NCBI GenBank assembly: GCA_009869945.1
Contig: WIXG01000497.1
Coordinates: forward strand, 1 to 46,684
Length of the DNA stretch: 46,684 bases
Source: Mesaphorura yosii
Taxonomy: Eukaryota; Arthropoda; Collembola; Poduromorpha; Tullbergiidae
Direction of reading: 5' to 3'
Shown here: positions 32,306 through 44,653 of the stretch, piece after piece
How positions within the stretch are numbered: the stretch's first letter is position 1
How the letters are laid out: each line of letters opens with the position of its first letter
Translations under genes and position numbers: made by a program
Notes under the pieces: model-generated
The model's database searches: none
The model's input: only the letters and a program-made list of their open reading frames with translations
Told to the model about the DNA's origin: nothing

Positions 32306-34118
32306 CTAAAATCTGACGTCCATCTGGAACTCCTCTGCGTATCCATCACGTATCATCCTCTCACAGACGTCCTCCTCTTCGCCCCTACCATCGCCAACGC
32401 GAACGGTGAGCACTCCGCCGAAGTAAAAGCCTTCCGGGCTCTCCCCGGCATCCGTCGGCGTGAAGCGGCAAACTTTCCCCCCGACCAACCCTTTAAAATG
32501 GCGCACGGCCTCCTCCGACCAATCCACCTCAGACTGCGGAGGGCAAATCTGTCTGAAGATGACGCGAGTGGCCAGAGCGGGAATTTGGCGGAGCGCCGTT
32601 GGCATGGCCTTGAGTTCTGACTTGCTGACCTGTGCTATGTTGCCGTAGTCGACGAATTTAACGGTGCACGAGTCAGTGTCGCAGAGGGGATTTGCATTTG
32701 CTTCGACCACTTTGGCTCGATACAAGCCACGGCCCTCCTCATCGCCATCACCGTCGTCGAAGTATGCGATGCACGGAGTGTCGACCCTCGGATCAGGCGG
32801 CAGGGGCTCCCAATCATGGACGGAATTGATCAACGCCTCGATTTGGCCGTGCTTCTCGCGGATGGAAATGGGTGCGATGTATATTTCGGCGGGGTCGAGC
32901 GTCCACGTCACTTGGACCTAGAAAAGAGAATAAAGACCATGTTTATAGGCAATTCAGGCTTTGATCGAAGTCAAACTTGGCGCCACGCCAAGAGTAAACT
33001 TACTTCAACCGTTTCGCCAATCGTCAGCCGCTCCGCGCAAAGGACGGGAGGAGGAGGCGGTGGGAGCCCGAGAACAGAACTGCCTCCGCTCTCGCTCCCT
33101 TCAGACTTTCCTCTGCCCCTTCCTCGCCCTACCCCTCGGCCGGCCACACCAAAAGTAGATACAGCAGCTGGGGGAGTCTGCACTGGGACTTCCGGCACCC
33201 ACGCCAATGCCGGGTCACACTGAGCTTCAACCTGCGTCGCTATCACTTCCGACGGTGACGGTGACTGTGACTCCGAACTGGTTGCGGTGGCAGTAGAGAG
33301 CGTGCTAACCAAATCCGCCGAATTAGCAGCTTCAGATTCTTGTGTTTGACCAGATGTAGTTGGAGGAATTGACTGTGATTGCGAGTGCGAAGGCTTCTCG
33401 CCTGCTTGGGCTTGGGCTTCCTGAACTGCTGCTGCTGCTCCCGCATTTGAGTCGGAAGCAACCCTGAATCGTGGGACGCCCAGACTCGGGCCCTGAATTG
33501 CATTCCCTCCTGGAGGAGGAAGTCCCATCGAAGCGTGCAGTTCGTCCAGTGCTTGTTTCCTTTGCGAAGACAAACGAGTAATTAATTAATCAATATCGAA
33601 TTAGAATTCAGTGGCTCCTTGCAGTATAATCGCAATTCGCAAACTTACTGTTCCGTCGTCAGCAGCCTGGAGCAGGTGTCCGTGCAGAAGAAGGATTTGC
33701 ATTTACTGCAGCAGAACGCCTTGCTTCCTCCACACGGGCAGGAGATGGGCTTGACATCGTGCATGCAGACTCCAAAGACGTTGCCAAAGGTCAGTTTAGC
33801 CAAGAAGTCCTTATCACCGATTTCGGCGGTGCGTGCGCTGGGGCACTCGAGTGGAAAATCCCACGAGGAGGCTCGGAGTTGCTGAAGAGTTTGGGTTATC
33901 GGGTGAGTCGGCAGCTGCTGCTGAGGCGACAGGGATCCGTTCATTGAAGGACCTGCTCGGTTCTGGTAATAAGGAGGAGGGCCAGATCGGTTGCCTCCCC
34001 GAAAGCCTCGACCACGATTTCCCCCTCCGCCGCCACCCCTACGCAGCGGTGGGTGGTTGAATCGAGCTCCGATTCCTGTAGCGGCTGCGTAGGGATTTGG
34101 CGGGTCAAAGCTGTTCAT
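32306..34118 (-). CDS. RGG-box, zinc-finger and extended-Tudor protein, 545 aa
   Basis: Three exons: 33649..34118, 33004..33559 and 32306..32917, with introns of 89 and 86 bp. Residues 26-45 are an RGG/Gly-rich segment (LRRGGGGGGNRGRGFRGGN), a possible RNA-binding and arginine-methylation site. Residues 118-149 hold a Cys cluster (SCPCGGSKAFCCSKCKSFFC, TDTC) resembling a MYND-like zinc finger. The middle is a low-complexity Ser/Gln/Ala/Pro region with a second RG stretch (GRGVGRGRGRGK). Residues ~343-545 are an extended Tudor domain with the signature GLYRAKVVEA and FVDYGN (430-435), which in the family reads methylated arginine in Piwi-type partners. MYND plus Tudor is the layout of TDRD1/Veneno-like piRNA factors, but a single Tudor domain is short for them. 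A minus-strand AATAAA lies at 32181-32186. Confidence 0.82.
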
Positions 34119-34510
34119 CTTTGCAGACGGACGGGTGCACTGGTTAGGTTACACTGGATCACTTAATTTATTGTTTTAGTTTTCGGATTCGCAAATGTGG
34201 ACGCGTGGAGGTGGCTGCACTATATTTTTGTGAGACTCGACGAATTGATCACGATAATGAATATGATTTCGATTTTCAACCTGAATTCAGGCCGCAACTG
34301 CGTTCAAATTCCTGCTCGTAATTTCTCCTTGCTTTAACTCTTGAGCGCACGTGCGATTTCGCTCGTCGTCTTTGTTGACGAGCCTCCCAGATCCAAAATC
34401 GGGCCAAGGCCCGTAGTCTTTATTTCAAGAATTCAATCAACAGCAAATTATGATTATGCAATTTCACTAAACAACAAGAATAAATGTCAAAGAATTAAAT
34501 GCGCAAGTAC

Positions 34511-35960
34511 TCAGCCACGGTCGCGATTGAGAGGACACGGCTGGAGGTCCAGCACAGCCGAATTGAACGCTGTCCAGAGCCTGGAGTTGTTCAGGCACAG
34601 CGTGGATCCTCCTCGTGACTTCTGCCCCTCCATTCGATTCAGGTCAGACACGCACGTCCACGGGCCGCCGCCAGCCTCCTCTCGCCCCACCGCCCACTTG
34701 GAGTGATCGTTCCTGCTGAAGCTTAACTCTCGCCCTTCCTCCACGGCGATCTTCTTGTCTTTGATATTGTACACGGGAAACTCGTCGCTGCAATTCGACG
34801 TGAAGGCGTTCACTCCATTCAGCCACGACTGTACGTCAAGACTCGATTTGAGGGTCGGGGCGAGCCATTCCGAGTAAATTTCCTGGTCAAGGCGAGGGCT
34901 CTTCGCAAACAGCTGGAAATTCAGTCCGTCTTGCGTTAGGATCGGAAAGACTTGCGATATCGGACCGCGGCTGCTGAACCTTCGCGTGCCGAGAAACTCC
35001 TTCAGTTTGGGGTACGCCGACTGCAGCTCTTCGGGCAGGGTCGAATTGTTGATGTGAGGGCGAACAAGGCGAAATACTCCGGCGACGTCATCGATTTGAG
35101 CCCGAGTGAGCGACAGACACAGAAACATTTGAGCGTTTGTGAGGCCCGAGCTCGGGTAAAAATTGTAATACCCGCTGGCACCAAGCGCCAGCTTCGTCTT
35201 TGGCGGTGGCACATCAGGAAACTTTGGCACGGAATGAATTAACCAGACTCCAGTCGCATTTCCCGCGATGATAACGCCTTTTGCATGCCCGTTGTACCCG
35301 AAATCGTCTCGGAATGCTGGTTGGTCGTTGTAAATGACGGAAAGTAGCGAAGGTTTGCTGACGGCGAGCTAAAATCCATGCCCACACCGCGATGCAATAC
35401 AATTTGAATACAAATTCGACAAATTGGGACAAGATCAATCAGAATATGACTCACATTCTGGAAAAACGGCTTCAGCGTCTCTCCAACGACGGAGTGCTGG
35501 TCGCCAATTGGTTTCTCGGATGGTGTCCACTTCAAGGAGGTAGGAAGAATATACGAGTAGCCGCTGCCCTGTCTGAATTGGGGTCCAGCGCCGGCGACGC
35601 GGATCCGCGGCAGTTTGTAGGCGATGAACCTGAGTTTAGAAGGCAGAAATCGGTCAATCAGCCAATCCCAGCAGGCAGCAGTCACTCAAGATGTCAAAGC
35701 CTCCAGGCGCTGGTAGATCATCGAACAAGATCAACTTACCAAGGAACTGGATTCCCATCTTCGTCCTGGCATTGAATCGTAGCCGGCTCCTCCGCGGCAG
35801 ATCCCCTAGTTGGCGTTCGCGGCTGATCACTTTTCTTCTTTGCACCTGCACTCGCACTGCGGGCAAGGCAACCTTTCACAGTCACATCTTGCAGGAGAAT
35901 TAGAATGAAGAAGAAAAGGAGGAGCGAGTAATTCCGTTCAAGATTGTGAAAAAGATGCAT
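34511..35960 (-). CDS. DNASE2: Deoxyribonuclease II, 417 aa
   Basis: Three exons: 35740..35960, 35455..35629 and 34511..35368. A strong signal peptide (NYSLLLFFFILILLQDVTV) starts the protein. The DNase II fold follows: CQDEDGNPVPW-FIAYKLPR, YNGHAKGV with His160, WLIHSVPKFP, and near the C-terminus NDHSKWAV with the catalytic His354, then WTCVSDLNRMEGQKSRGG and STLC. Both HxK catalytic motifs are intact. The enzyme cuts DNA at acidic pH in lysosomes, or outside the cell, leaving 3'-phosphates. Between signal peptide and domain lies a basic, Ser/Ala-rich insert (about residues 33-58) not usual in the family. A minus-strand AATAAA lies at 34419-34424. Confidence 0.88.
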
Positions 35961-36919
35961 GATTAACTCCAGCCTTCAATACAGATGATTTTCTCACGTC
36001 TGCTGCTGAGTTGGAGTCGGTTGGTGTTGCGTTGGTGGATGTGCAAACAGACTGAAAGCTGATCCACATACTAATTATAATTCTAATTAGTCAATGAATG
36101 CATGCACGGAAAGCGAAGCGCGATTACTCATTCTATTTCTATTTTCTATTGCCTGCGAATTGTGCCAAGTGTTTTGTTTACGATTCACGATTCACGAAGA
36201 GGAAGACGAAGAGGAAAGTGTTTCCAAAATACGGTTAGCTTAATAATAGCTAAATCACTAATCAGGCCAGACCAGAGCAAATGTCTAGCAGTTGAGAAAT
36301 GAGTGACTGAGCAGGGAGACAGAACAGGAAGTCAAAAACTCTCTTCTTTACCATTCAGCAGCAGGAATAATTTAATGTATGAGTCATCGTCATTGCGTTG
36401 TTAATTAATTTGCCATGTAATCATAATTACTCGCTGACGAGCACGAGCGTACGGGAACTCTGATTTGGTTGGGAGTCTCAGCAAAGAATCTCTTTCTGGT
36501 TCAATTTCAGCGGAGACCTGGAAAACCAGGCTAGAATTGGCAGAATCCAGCATAATGCAAACGGCATGGCATGACGGGTACGATAAAGCTAAAAGATGAG
36601 ACGAGAGATGCAATGAGAATGGGAAGATGATGAATCGAAAGCGCCAATTGAAATATCACAAAAGTCGACTATTCGTATAACCCGGTGGCATTTAGTTGAA
36701 TCTTGTTCACCACCGATGTGAAATGTGAGTGATAAGAACGCTGAGTGAATGCCTTCGTTTGGTAAAATTCTTATTGCTTAATTCAGCCGACTTGAGTGCC
36801 TGTGCCTGCTACCTGCTTAATTATCTGATTATCTGATGTGGTCGAGATTAAACTCAGACGTTGGTGTTTGGTTGTTTGAAATTTGAAACTCACGGCTGCT
36901 GTTGCTTCTGCTGCTGATA
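35961..36919. other. Divergent upstream region between DNase II and XPD
   Basis: No coding potential beyond short ORFs and no clear TATA box near either gene. It is probably a shared promoter region holding the leaders of both genes. Confidence 0.4.
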
Positions 36920-39909
36920 ATGAAGTAAGTTAACTATTAACTAATATGTAGATGATGGATTTGACAGGTAATTGCTCAGTTACTTACTCATTGATTTATT
37001 GACCGATCTTAGGCTCAACGTGGACGGACTGGAAGTTCTCTTCCCCTACGACTATATTTACCCGGAGCAGTTCTCTTACATGACCGAACTGAAGAAATCA
37101 CTCGATGCAAAGGTAATTAACTTGTAACTGAATACTCAAGCGGCAAATTGCGCATTTTAAGACTGACTGTAATTGAATTGAATTACTCCTCCAGGGTCAC
37201 TGCATGCTTGAGATGCCTTCTGGCACTGGAAAAACAGTTTCTATCCTTTCCCTCGTGGTTTCCTACATGAAGTACAACCCATCAGTCGTATCCAAGCTTA
37301 TCTACTGCTCGAGAACACTGCCGGAGATTGAAAAGGCGCTGGCAGAGCTAAAATACTTGCTCGACTACTACGAGAAGATAAACGGCGTTCCCGAGCCGAT
37401 TCTGGCGTTGGCGTTAAGCTCAAGAAAGAATTTGTGCATTCATCCAACTGTAAGTTTATTAACTGTTAACTCTAACCCAAAATACTCGACAAGTCGAACT
37501 CTAATTATTTATTTACGAAAACTCTTTATTTAGGTGAGCAAAGAGAAGGAAGGTCGAATCGTAGACGGTCGCTGTCACAGCTTAACTGCGTCGTACGTTC
37601 GTGCTCGTCATCAGAAGGACGAATCAATTCCTGTATGTGATTTCTATGAGGCCTTCGATTCGGAGGGCCGGGAAGCGCCACTGCCTTTCGGGGTTTACGA
37701 TTTGAATGAACTGAAGTCGTATGGAAGGAAGAAAGGCTATTGCCCGTATTTTGTGGCTCGTTATGCGGTAAGTTATTTAATTAATCCTGCACTTGGGCAC
37801 GAAGCAGTAAATTAATTCGGTTGCAACTAATTTTCTTGTGGCTTTTTCAGATATCGCATGCCAACATTGTAATTTACAGCTATCATTACTTGCTGGATCC
37901 GAAGATTGCCGAAATTGTGAGCAAGGAACTCACGAGAAGCTCCATCGTCGTGTTTGATGAAGCTCACAATATTGGTAAGGGAAATACATTATCATTTTAA
38001 CTGATCAACTGGTTTCATGAAGTAATTTACGAATTATGAATGTTACAATTTTCCAGATAATGTGTGCATTGATTCCATGAGCGTCAAGATCAACAAACGA
38101 ATCCTCGATCGCTGCACCACAAACTTGAGTACTTTGACACAAACAATTGAAGAGTAAGTTCTAAGTTTTACTGAAATTCAAAAGAAAAAGGAATTTATTA
38201 ATTTTGGATCAACATTAATTTTTTCTTTTGCACCACCTACTTTTTTAACAGTTTGAAGGAACGCGACCAAGCCAAGCTGAAAGAAGAGTACCACCGCCTT
38301 GTCGAAGGTCTTCGTGACGCAGGCGTTGCTCGTGACGCCGATTTGGTGCTGGCCAATCCAATCCTCCCCGACCAAATCCTCCAGGAAGCCGTTCCAGGCA
38401 ACATTCGAAATGCGGAGCACTTTGTCCATTTTCTCAGCAAATTCGTGCACTACATCAAAATGCGCCTGAAAGTCCAGCACGTCGTGCAAGAGTCGCCTGC
38501 CGGCTTCATCAAGGACGTGAACGGAAAAATTTGTGTGGACCGCAAACCACTCCGCTTCACAGCCGAGCGCCTTGCCTCTCTCATCAAAACCCTCGAGATC
38601 GCCGACATGTCGGATTTCTCGCCGCTGATTCTCATTTCGCAGTTTGCAACGCTAGTCTCGACGTACACGAAGGGATTCACGATCATCATCGAGCCGTTCG
38701 ACGAAAAGAGTCCGACGGTGTCGAATCCGATTCTGCATTTCAGTTGTCTAGACTCGTCGATCGCGATCAAGCCGATTTTCGATCGATTTCAGTCGGTCGT
38801 GATCACTTCGGGCACGCTTTCGCCGCTCGATATGTACCCGAAAATCCTCGACTTTCAACCGGTGCTCATGACGAGCTTCACGATGACACTCGCTCGACAG
38901 TGCATCCTGCCAATGGTAAATAGAAATTGCCCAAATTGCTAATTTTGTGTGTGCAAAATGTGAATTTTCGGGTTTAGGTGGCAAAATTCAAAAATTTTGC
39001 AAATTTTGCTTTCAGATCGTGTCGAAAGGCAACGATCAAGTCGCAATCTCGTCCAAGTACGAAACGCGCGAGGACATTGCCGTCATCCGAAATTACGGCT
39101 CACTTCTCGTCGAAATGGCGCAAATCGTCCCGGACGGGCTCGTCTGCTTCTTCACGTCGTACTTGTACATGGAGAACGTCGTCGCGAGCTGGTACGACCA
39201 CGGAGTCATCGACCAGCTCTCAAAGTACAAACTGCTCTTCATCGAGACGCAGGACGCGGCGGAGACGAGCCTCGCGCTCCTAAACTACATCAAAGCGTGT
39301 GAGAACGGGCGTGGAGCCGTGCTGCTCTCTGTGGCTCGTGGAAAAGTCTCCGAAGGCGTGGATTTCGACCATCATCTCGGTCGGGCCGTGCTCATGTTCG
39401 GAATTCCGTACGTCTACACGCAAAGTCGGATCCTCAAAGCTCGGCTGGAGTATTTGCGGGATCAATTTCAGGTAATATTTCCATTTCCCATCGAATTTTC
39501 CTGATTTTCGGCCGCTTTCCCCGTCCTTTTTATATCATTTCTCCGAATTTTGTCGTCACAGATTCGAGAAAACGATTTTCTGACCTTTGACGCGATGCGT
39601 CATGCCGCTCAGTGCGTTGGGCGAGTCCTCCGAGGCAAGACAGACTACGGAATCATGGTTTTTGCCGACAAACGCTTCTCGCGTTCGGATAAGAAGAACA
39701 AACTGCCGAAATGGATTCAGGAGCACCTGAAAGACCAGATGTGCAACCTGAGCGTGGAGGAGTCGGTGCAGATTTCCAAGCGCTGGCTCCGTCAGATGGC
39801 ACAGCCCTTCACGCGGGAGGACCAGCTGGGCATCTCCCTCCTGACCTTGGAGCAGCTCCAGAATGACGACCTGCAGAAGAAGATTTTCCAGCGGGCGCAG
39901 CAGGCTTAA
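36920..39909 (+). CDS. ERCC2: XPD/ERCC2 DNA helicase of TFIIH, 760 aa
   Basis: Nine coding exons: 36920..36924, 37013..37112, 37195..37449, 37534..37767, 37851..37974, 38057..38153, 38252..38915, 39016..39471 and 39562..39909. The length equals that of human XPD. The first exon gives only ATG-AA; splicing to exon 2 yields [20 protein letters not shown]. Walker A is MPSGTGKT, Walker B VVFDEAHN and motif [16 protein letters not shown]. The four iron-sulfur cysteines are in NLCIHP, DGRCHS, IPVCDF and GYCPYF. As a 5'-3' helicase in TFIIH it opens DNA for nucleotide excision repair and supports RNA polymerase II initiation. AATAAA follows at 39957-39962. The gene appears complete and conserved. 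Confidence 0.95.
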
Positions 39910-40270
39910 TGCAAATCAGTACTTTTTTGAGTTTTTCTATACCCTTTTCTATTGTCAATAAATTACTGTCATTAAATTATTGATTGTTATTGATTTCACA
40001 GTTTTCAAGTCGTTAAACTCAATAAACTGTTGCTGATGCTGATTTGCTGGTGAAAGAGTCGGTAATTGGCAATTTCTTCCGTAATCATCCGTAAACATAC
40101 ATTTGCTATTTGCGCGATTTCACTGCGCAAATCACTAATCACTTGACACGTTACTAAAGTTTCGTCACTCGGCAAAGTCGCCATTGTCTGCATTTGAAAA
40201 GTTTAGTCTTCAAGGTAGGTTCGAAATTTTTGTCATTCTTGTGCATTCTGCGCCCTTTCAGCCTCACAAA

Positions 40271-42637
40271 ATGAGAAAATTCCTTATATCATCGCCGCTA
40301 TTGTGCGTGTTGGCAGCGGTAATCATAATCAGCGATTCCAAGCAAGAAACAAGCGTTCGGTACACCGACAAGAAGGTGGGCCCCGTTTTCGACTTCCTAA
40401 ACGCACTTTCACATGAGTGGAAGCCCCATTTTGATGTTGTTATTGTTCCTTGCTCTTCTGGAGCAGCCAAATCTCTTAATTCTTCGACTGCGACTGCGGC
40501 GGCGAATTGGACAACAACGACTGACGAGGTGGAGAACTTGCTCTTGGCAAGCTGTCCTTCGATTGCAATCAGCTTGTGCTCGAATCCTGCTTCTGATGAT
40601 TCGAAAATGCAATTTCAGCGCAGCGAGCAATCCCACGACGTTTACGTCTTTGAGAATATGGATAAAGAAGCTTTCACACAAGTAAGACCCCATTGAAGTT
40701 ATTACTCTTATAACACCCGTTACAACAATGAGGAGTTTTTTCTATTCTGCTTCCAGATGCTGGCCATTGAGCTAAATCGATTGCTCCTGCCCCACAACGG
40801 GGCCAGCACCTCGAATCCGAGCCTGGCGGCTCCCATTTACATTTTCTTAGCCTCTTCAGAGTCGGAATTCTTGGAATCAAACGGGTCGGCTCAGAATTTG
40901 AGTGAAGCACTGATAAATCGTGTACGAGACCAGTTTTCGAAGAATTTGACGTCGACGGCTGGGGCCGCCAGCAATTTGGAGCGTGTCCTGAGCTTAAACA
41001 GTAACGTGTACATCCTGGCGACCAGCGCCAAGGCCTCTGGCCAAGGCACCAACTGGAATTGGACCCTCTTCGAAATGTACGCATTAAGCGAGGAGGAGAA
41101 GGAGAAAACCAAAGTCGAAGTCGAAGTCAAAGTCAATCCAATCGGGCATGGGCGCGACCTCTCTTCGTTTGGCAATAAAGTGGCTACGCGCAGCAATCTG
41201 GGAGGCGTCACAATTCGTGCCACCGCCCCAGAAGGAAATATGACTCAAGGCGAAGTGAATTGGACGCCAGCAAATTCGTCGACGGAGAGCCCGCGGCTCT
41301 CACACGGATTTGGCGTCGACATCTTTAAATGCCTGCAGCACGCGCTTCATTTCCACTGGGTTTCGGTGCCCACGAAGGGCTGGGCGAGCTTGGAGCCCGC
41401 GCCGACTACCGGCAATGTCCCCGCTCGCTCTCGCTGGGCCGTGGGTATGGCGCAGGAGGTGGTCGAGGGCCGGGCAGACATCGCACTAGCGAAAACGAGC
41501 ATTCTGCCCTACCGCGCCGCATCCCTCTCGTATTTGGTCCCGATCCATGCGCTCATTCTCACCGCATTCTTCCGTCAGCCGTCCATCAGCACAGAGCGCG
41601 ACATTCTCCTACTTCCCTTCGAGCCCCAACTTTGGGCGGTGCTTGTTGGAACGTGGCTGCTGCTGCTGGGAAGCATGAAACTCGTCGCGGAGCTCCGGGA
41701 GCGGTTTCTCGACGACCCTGGCACAGCTACGGCACGGCAGGTTCGGGATTGGAATCCTCCCATCCTTTGGTGCTTCGCCGCAATTTGCCAGCAGGGTTGG
41801 CACTCCGCCCCTCGCCCAACCCAGCTCCGCCTGATTCTTGTGCTCGGGCTCTTCCTTGGCCTTCTGTCCTTCGTCGCCTACTCTGCGACGATGGTGTCGT
41901 TCTTCACCGTCACGCCGAACCCCATCAACTCCTTCGAGCAGCTCCTGCGCAGTTCGCTCCAGATCACGATCGACGTCGACAACAGTGTGGCTCTCACGCT
42001 CAGCCAGCCAATCACAGCCAAAGTCGCCGGTGGGAGTGTGGGCCTGGTCAGCGACAATTCGACGACGACGCCTGCAGCAGCAGCAACAGCGACCAGTCTT
42101 CTAATTCAGAAGGTCGGTTCTGGCGGGAATTCCAGTCTGCTCCAGGCGCCTGAAGCCCAAGCCCGCCTTCTTGCGCGACCCGCTGCGTTTTTGACATTTC
42201 CCGACAAGTTTTACACGACAATCAAATCAAGCACGGGCGGTGGCCCGTGCGGCGCTGCTGCAGCGGATGACCGGTTTCTCTGCTCTGAAATCTCGTCCTT
42301 CTCCGTCACGTCGATCCCCTTTCGCTCCGGGCTGTTTGTGGCGAAAGGTTCGCCCTACAAGGAGCTCTTCAACGCCAAGATTCTGCTCGTATTCACTTCA
42401 GGGCTAATGCGGCGGTACGTGGCGGACTACGAAGCGACGTATACGCCGATTTGTACGAGTCACGGGCGGCGGCGGCTTAGTAAGCAGTACGTTGGGGCTT
42501 GGGTCAATGATTTGTACTCTGCGTACTTGATTCTGGTCGTGGGACTCGCGGGCGGAACAGTGCTGCTGATTCTGGAACGAAGTGGACATCGAATTCATCA
42601 TCTGCGCGTAGTTCAATTTAAACACACTTACACATGA
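40271..42637 (+). CDS. Ionotropic receptor (variant iGluR family), 763 aa
   Basis: Two exons, 40271..40681 and 40757..42637, with a 75-bp intron. A signal peptide (MRKFLISSPLLCVLAAVIII) starts at an ATG with an A-rich context. A poorly conserved extracellular region with many N-glycosylation sites follows, then the split ligand-binding lobe. The channel core has a first membrane helix at about 429-448 (LWAVLVGTWLLLLGSMKLVA), a pore segment WCFAAICQQGW at about 475-485 and a second helix at about 496-520 whose AYSATMVSFFT matches the iGluR SYTANLAAFLT block. A last helix near 727-746 (LILVVGLAGGTVLLILE) precedes a short tail. The Thr/Asp/Arg glutamate contacts of true iGluRs are not evident, which is typical of chemosensory IRs. 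The ligand is unknown. The intron-poor structure suggests a divergent IR. Confidence 0.82.
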
Positions 42638-42859
42638 AAGCCTTTGTTGAATTTGAATCCTTGGAATACGCTAAGCCAACCTAGTAAACAAAACACAAAT
42701 AGGAAAAAATGACGATGGGAAGACGCTAAATTCAAGCCAAATTAAACCTAACGAGTTCTCAACGCCATACGTATCACTATGGAGTGATTTATAGCATTCA
42801 GATCTGAATGAATTTTAGGACAGAAACGGCGCTTGGCAAAACTAAATGGCACTCGTAAA
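42638..42859. other. 3' flank of the ionotropic receptor
   Basis: AT-rich sequence with a perfect 16-bp palindrome, CATTCAGATCTGAATG, near 42798. No gene seen. Confidence 0.35.
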
Positions 42860-42999
42860 CTATCGCATCAGCTGTTGTGGTTGAATTGAGATCATTTCGC
42901 TCCCTGAAAGGTAAGCGGGGCACGCAAGCCAAAAAGGCAAAACCCTCAGTGACGAATAGAGATGTCTACATGTAGATATCTCTCTCAGTATCAAATGTA

Positions 43000-43395
43000 C
43001 GCAGCCGCAATTATTATGTGTGAGGCAGTTCATATTCGCTGGTCGGAGCAGGTTGAAGAGACAAGATGGTGAGGACCATGAGAAGGGCGAAGCCCTTAGT
43101 CCCAGAAGGACTTGCATGGAACCGGAGATGGTACACGATCGAGAGTATGATGATTGAAATCACGTACATAAAGGTCACGTCGAACTGGAAGGTGGAGCCA
43201 CTCGGACAAAAATGATTTACACTGAACTGAGGACGCCTTCCATGATAGTCTCAGACCCATCGCGATGCAAGCTCCGAAGGGCATGCGAGCAAGCTCGCGC
43301 TTGCACGCCTCGTACTTTTTGGTGCCAGTCAACGTAAGCTTCCGAACGAACAGGGGCCTGTTGAATTGAGTCAAGCTTATTTTAATCAAATGCAT
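43000..43395 (-). pseudogene. Membrane-protein fragment, possibly chemoreceptor C-terminal exons
   Basis: After an AG acceptor near 43360 the minus strand reads PLFVRKLTLTGTKKYEACKR then ELARMPFG, similar in layout to the loop before the last helix of 7tm chemoreceptors. In another frame, behind a possible 51-bp intron (weak GTTCAG donor), a hydrophobic stretch follows (FDVTFMYVISIIILSIVYHL), ending near 43020. The usual C-terminal motif is not recognisable and no upstream exons are visible, so this is a fragment or a decayed gene. Confidence 0.25.
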
Positions 43396-43759
43396 GTATT
43401 TATTTTATCGTATCTTATAGTAATATTTAAAGCACATTTTTTGCGGTTTTCTGTCATTGCCGGCTCTAATATTGTATGACCTAATATTTTATGACTTAAG
43501 TGTTTTCGAAGTTTCTGGTCACAAAAGAGGCACGGCAGCAGTTTTTAAATTCAGAATTGTTTCTGCGCTTCTGCAGTGAGTCTTCTCGAGTCGTGCTCTT
43601 GAAGCAATTTATAGCCAGTATCTGTAAGGTACAAACATCGAAGATACTCCTTGCCAAAGTTCCGACGACATTCAGGATCAGAAACTTCCTTTAACTTAAG
43701 ACTCTCCTTCACAAGCTCAGCATGATTTGTAAGATAGGACTCGACTCCGTCTCTGTCTA
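43396..43759. other. Spacer with unassigned minus-strand frame
   Basis: AT-rich sequence. The minus strand at 43551-43740 has a fairly protein-like amphipathic stretch (ESLKLKEVSDPECRRNFGKE), which could be an unrecognised exon. There is no start, splice or homology support. Confidence 0.25.
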
Positions 43760-44128
43760 ATGCGGAGGGCTCCTGGGGCGCGTGGGGTCGGAGACGACGG
43801 TTATTTGTACGAAATTGTGGGCACAAGGCCGGATTCTGCAACCTTTCTCGCGGATGTAGAGTTTAGAAAGATGATGCAAACAGAAGCGCCTGAAGTGGTC
43901 AAGGGGTACTGGGCTCTGACTACACCGGTTATGGAGGCGATACGGGGCTCGGAATGGTTTTCGAAGGCCATGGATAGAGTGGGCGAACTTTGGGCAAGGT
44001 ACATGAAGGGAGTTGTGGAAAGGAAAGCAAGACCTGAGCCTTTAGAGCATGGAATGGGTTGGCGCATGGATTCATTGGACAGGAGCACCCGTTTGTGGAG
44101 CCCTGGGTCGCGTAGTGATGTGGGGTAA
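43760..44128 (+). CDS. Unidentified small ORF, 122 aa
   Basis: An ATG-initiated frame with a protein-like middle part: TFLADVEFRKMMQTEAPEVV, then ALTTPVMEAIRGSEWFSKAM and ELWARYMKGV. It is mostly amphipathic helix, with no signal peptide or membrane segment. The N-terminal 20 residues (RRAPGARGVGDDG) and the C-terminal RSTRLWSPGSRSDVG look less natural. AATAAA lies about 80 nt downstream near 44206, supporting a transcribed 3' end on this strand. The helical part vaguely recalls CFI-box-type C-terminal regions of bacterial proteins, too weakly to name. It may be a final exon. Confidence 0.3.
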   Translation: MRRAPGARGVGDDGYLYEIVGTRPDSATFLADVEFRKMMQTEAPEVVKGYWALTTPVMEAIRGSEWFSKAMDRVGELWARYMKGVVERKARPEPLEHGMGWRMDSLDRSTRLWSPGSRSDVG

Positions 44129-44653
44129 AGGCGGAGGGAGCAAGTTGTACATTTTTTATGCTTGGGTTCATGATTTTACTGTTCCTGGCTCAGAGAGCTC
44201 GTGTAAAATAAAACTTTTTAAAAATGGCAACAGAGTTAAATTTATTCAGTTTCGGTATCAAATTTAGAGCACATGCTTTGCGGTCATAGGCTCATTATAA
44301 TGTTCATGCTCGTTACATAATGCGTGACCCGGGCACAAGCACGACTCACTAACACTGTGACCTTGCTTTACAGACTGTGTGTTCTCAACAAGTGTTGTGT
44401 TGCTGTATTCGTATTTTATTAATGCTCTGCACGATTGATTACGTAAGACCTTCAATGCTGTTGAGTACTGACTCATATTTCCTCTGTTATTTTCCCAACG
44501 TTTCAACTTCAAATTCAAACGAATTCGCGTATATTCGAGATTCGTATAAATTCGCCAATTTCCAGTTTGTGCTTGAACTTGCACGAATTCATTTTAGTTC
44601 AACAGTCAGTTATATCTGATCAGAATCCTTTACATTTGTTAAATTCACAAAAA
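44129..44653. other. Spacer
   Basis: Short ORFs only. It leads into the 5' end of the acetyltransferase relic. Confidence 0.35.

Noticed and set aside
40674..41223. Minus-strand ORFs over the ionotropic receptor (136 and 110 codons)
   Set aside because: Shadow frames of the receptor's second exon without domain features.
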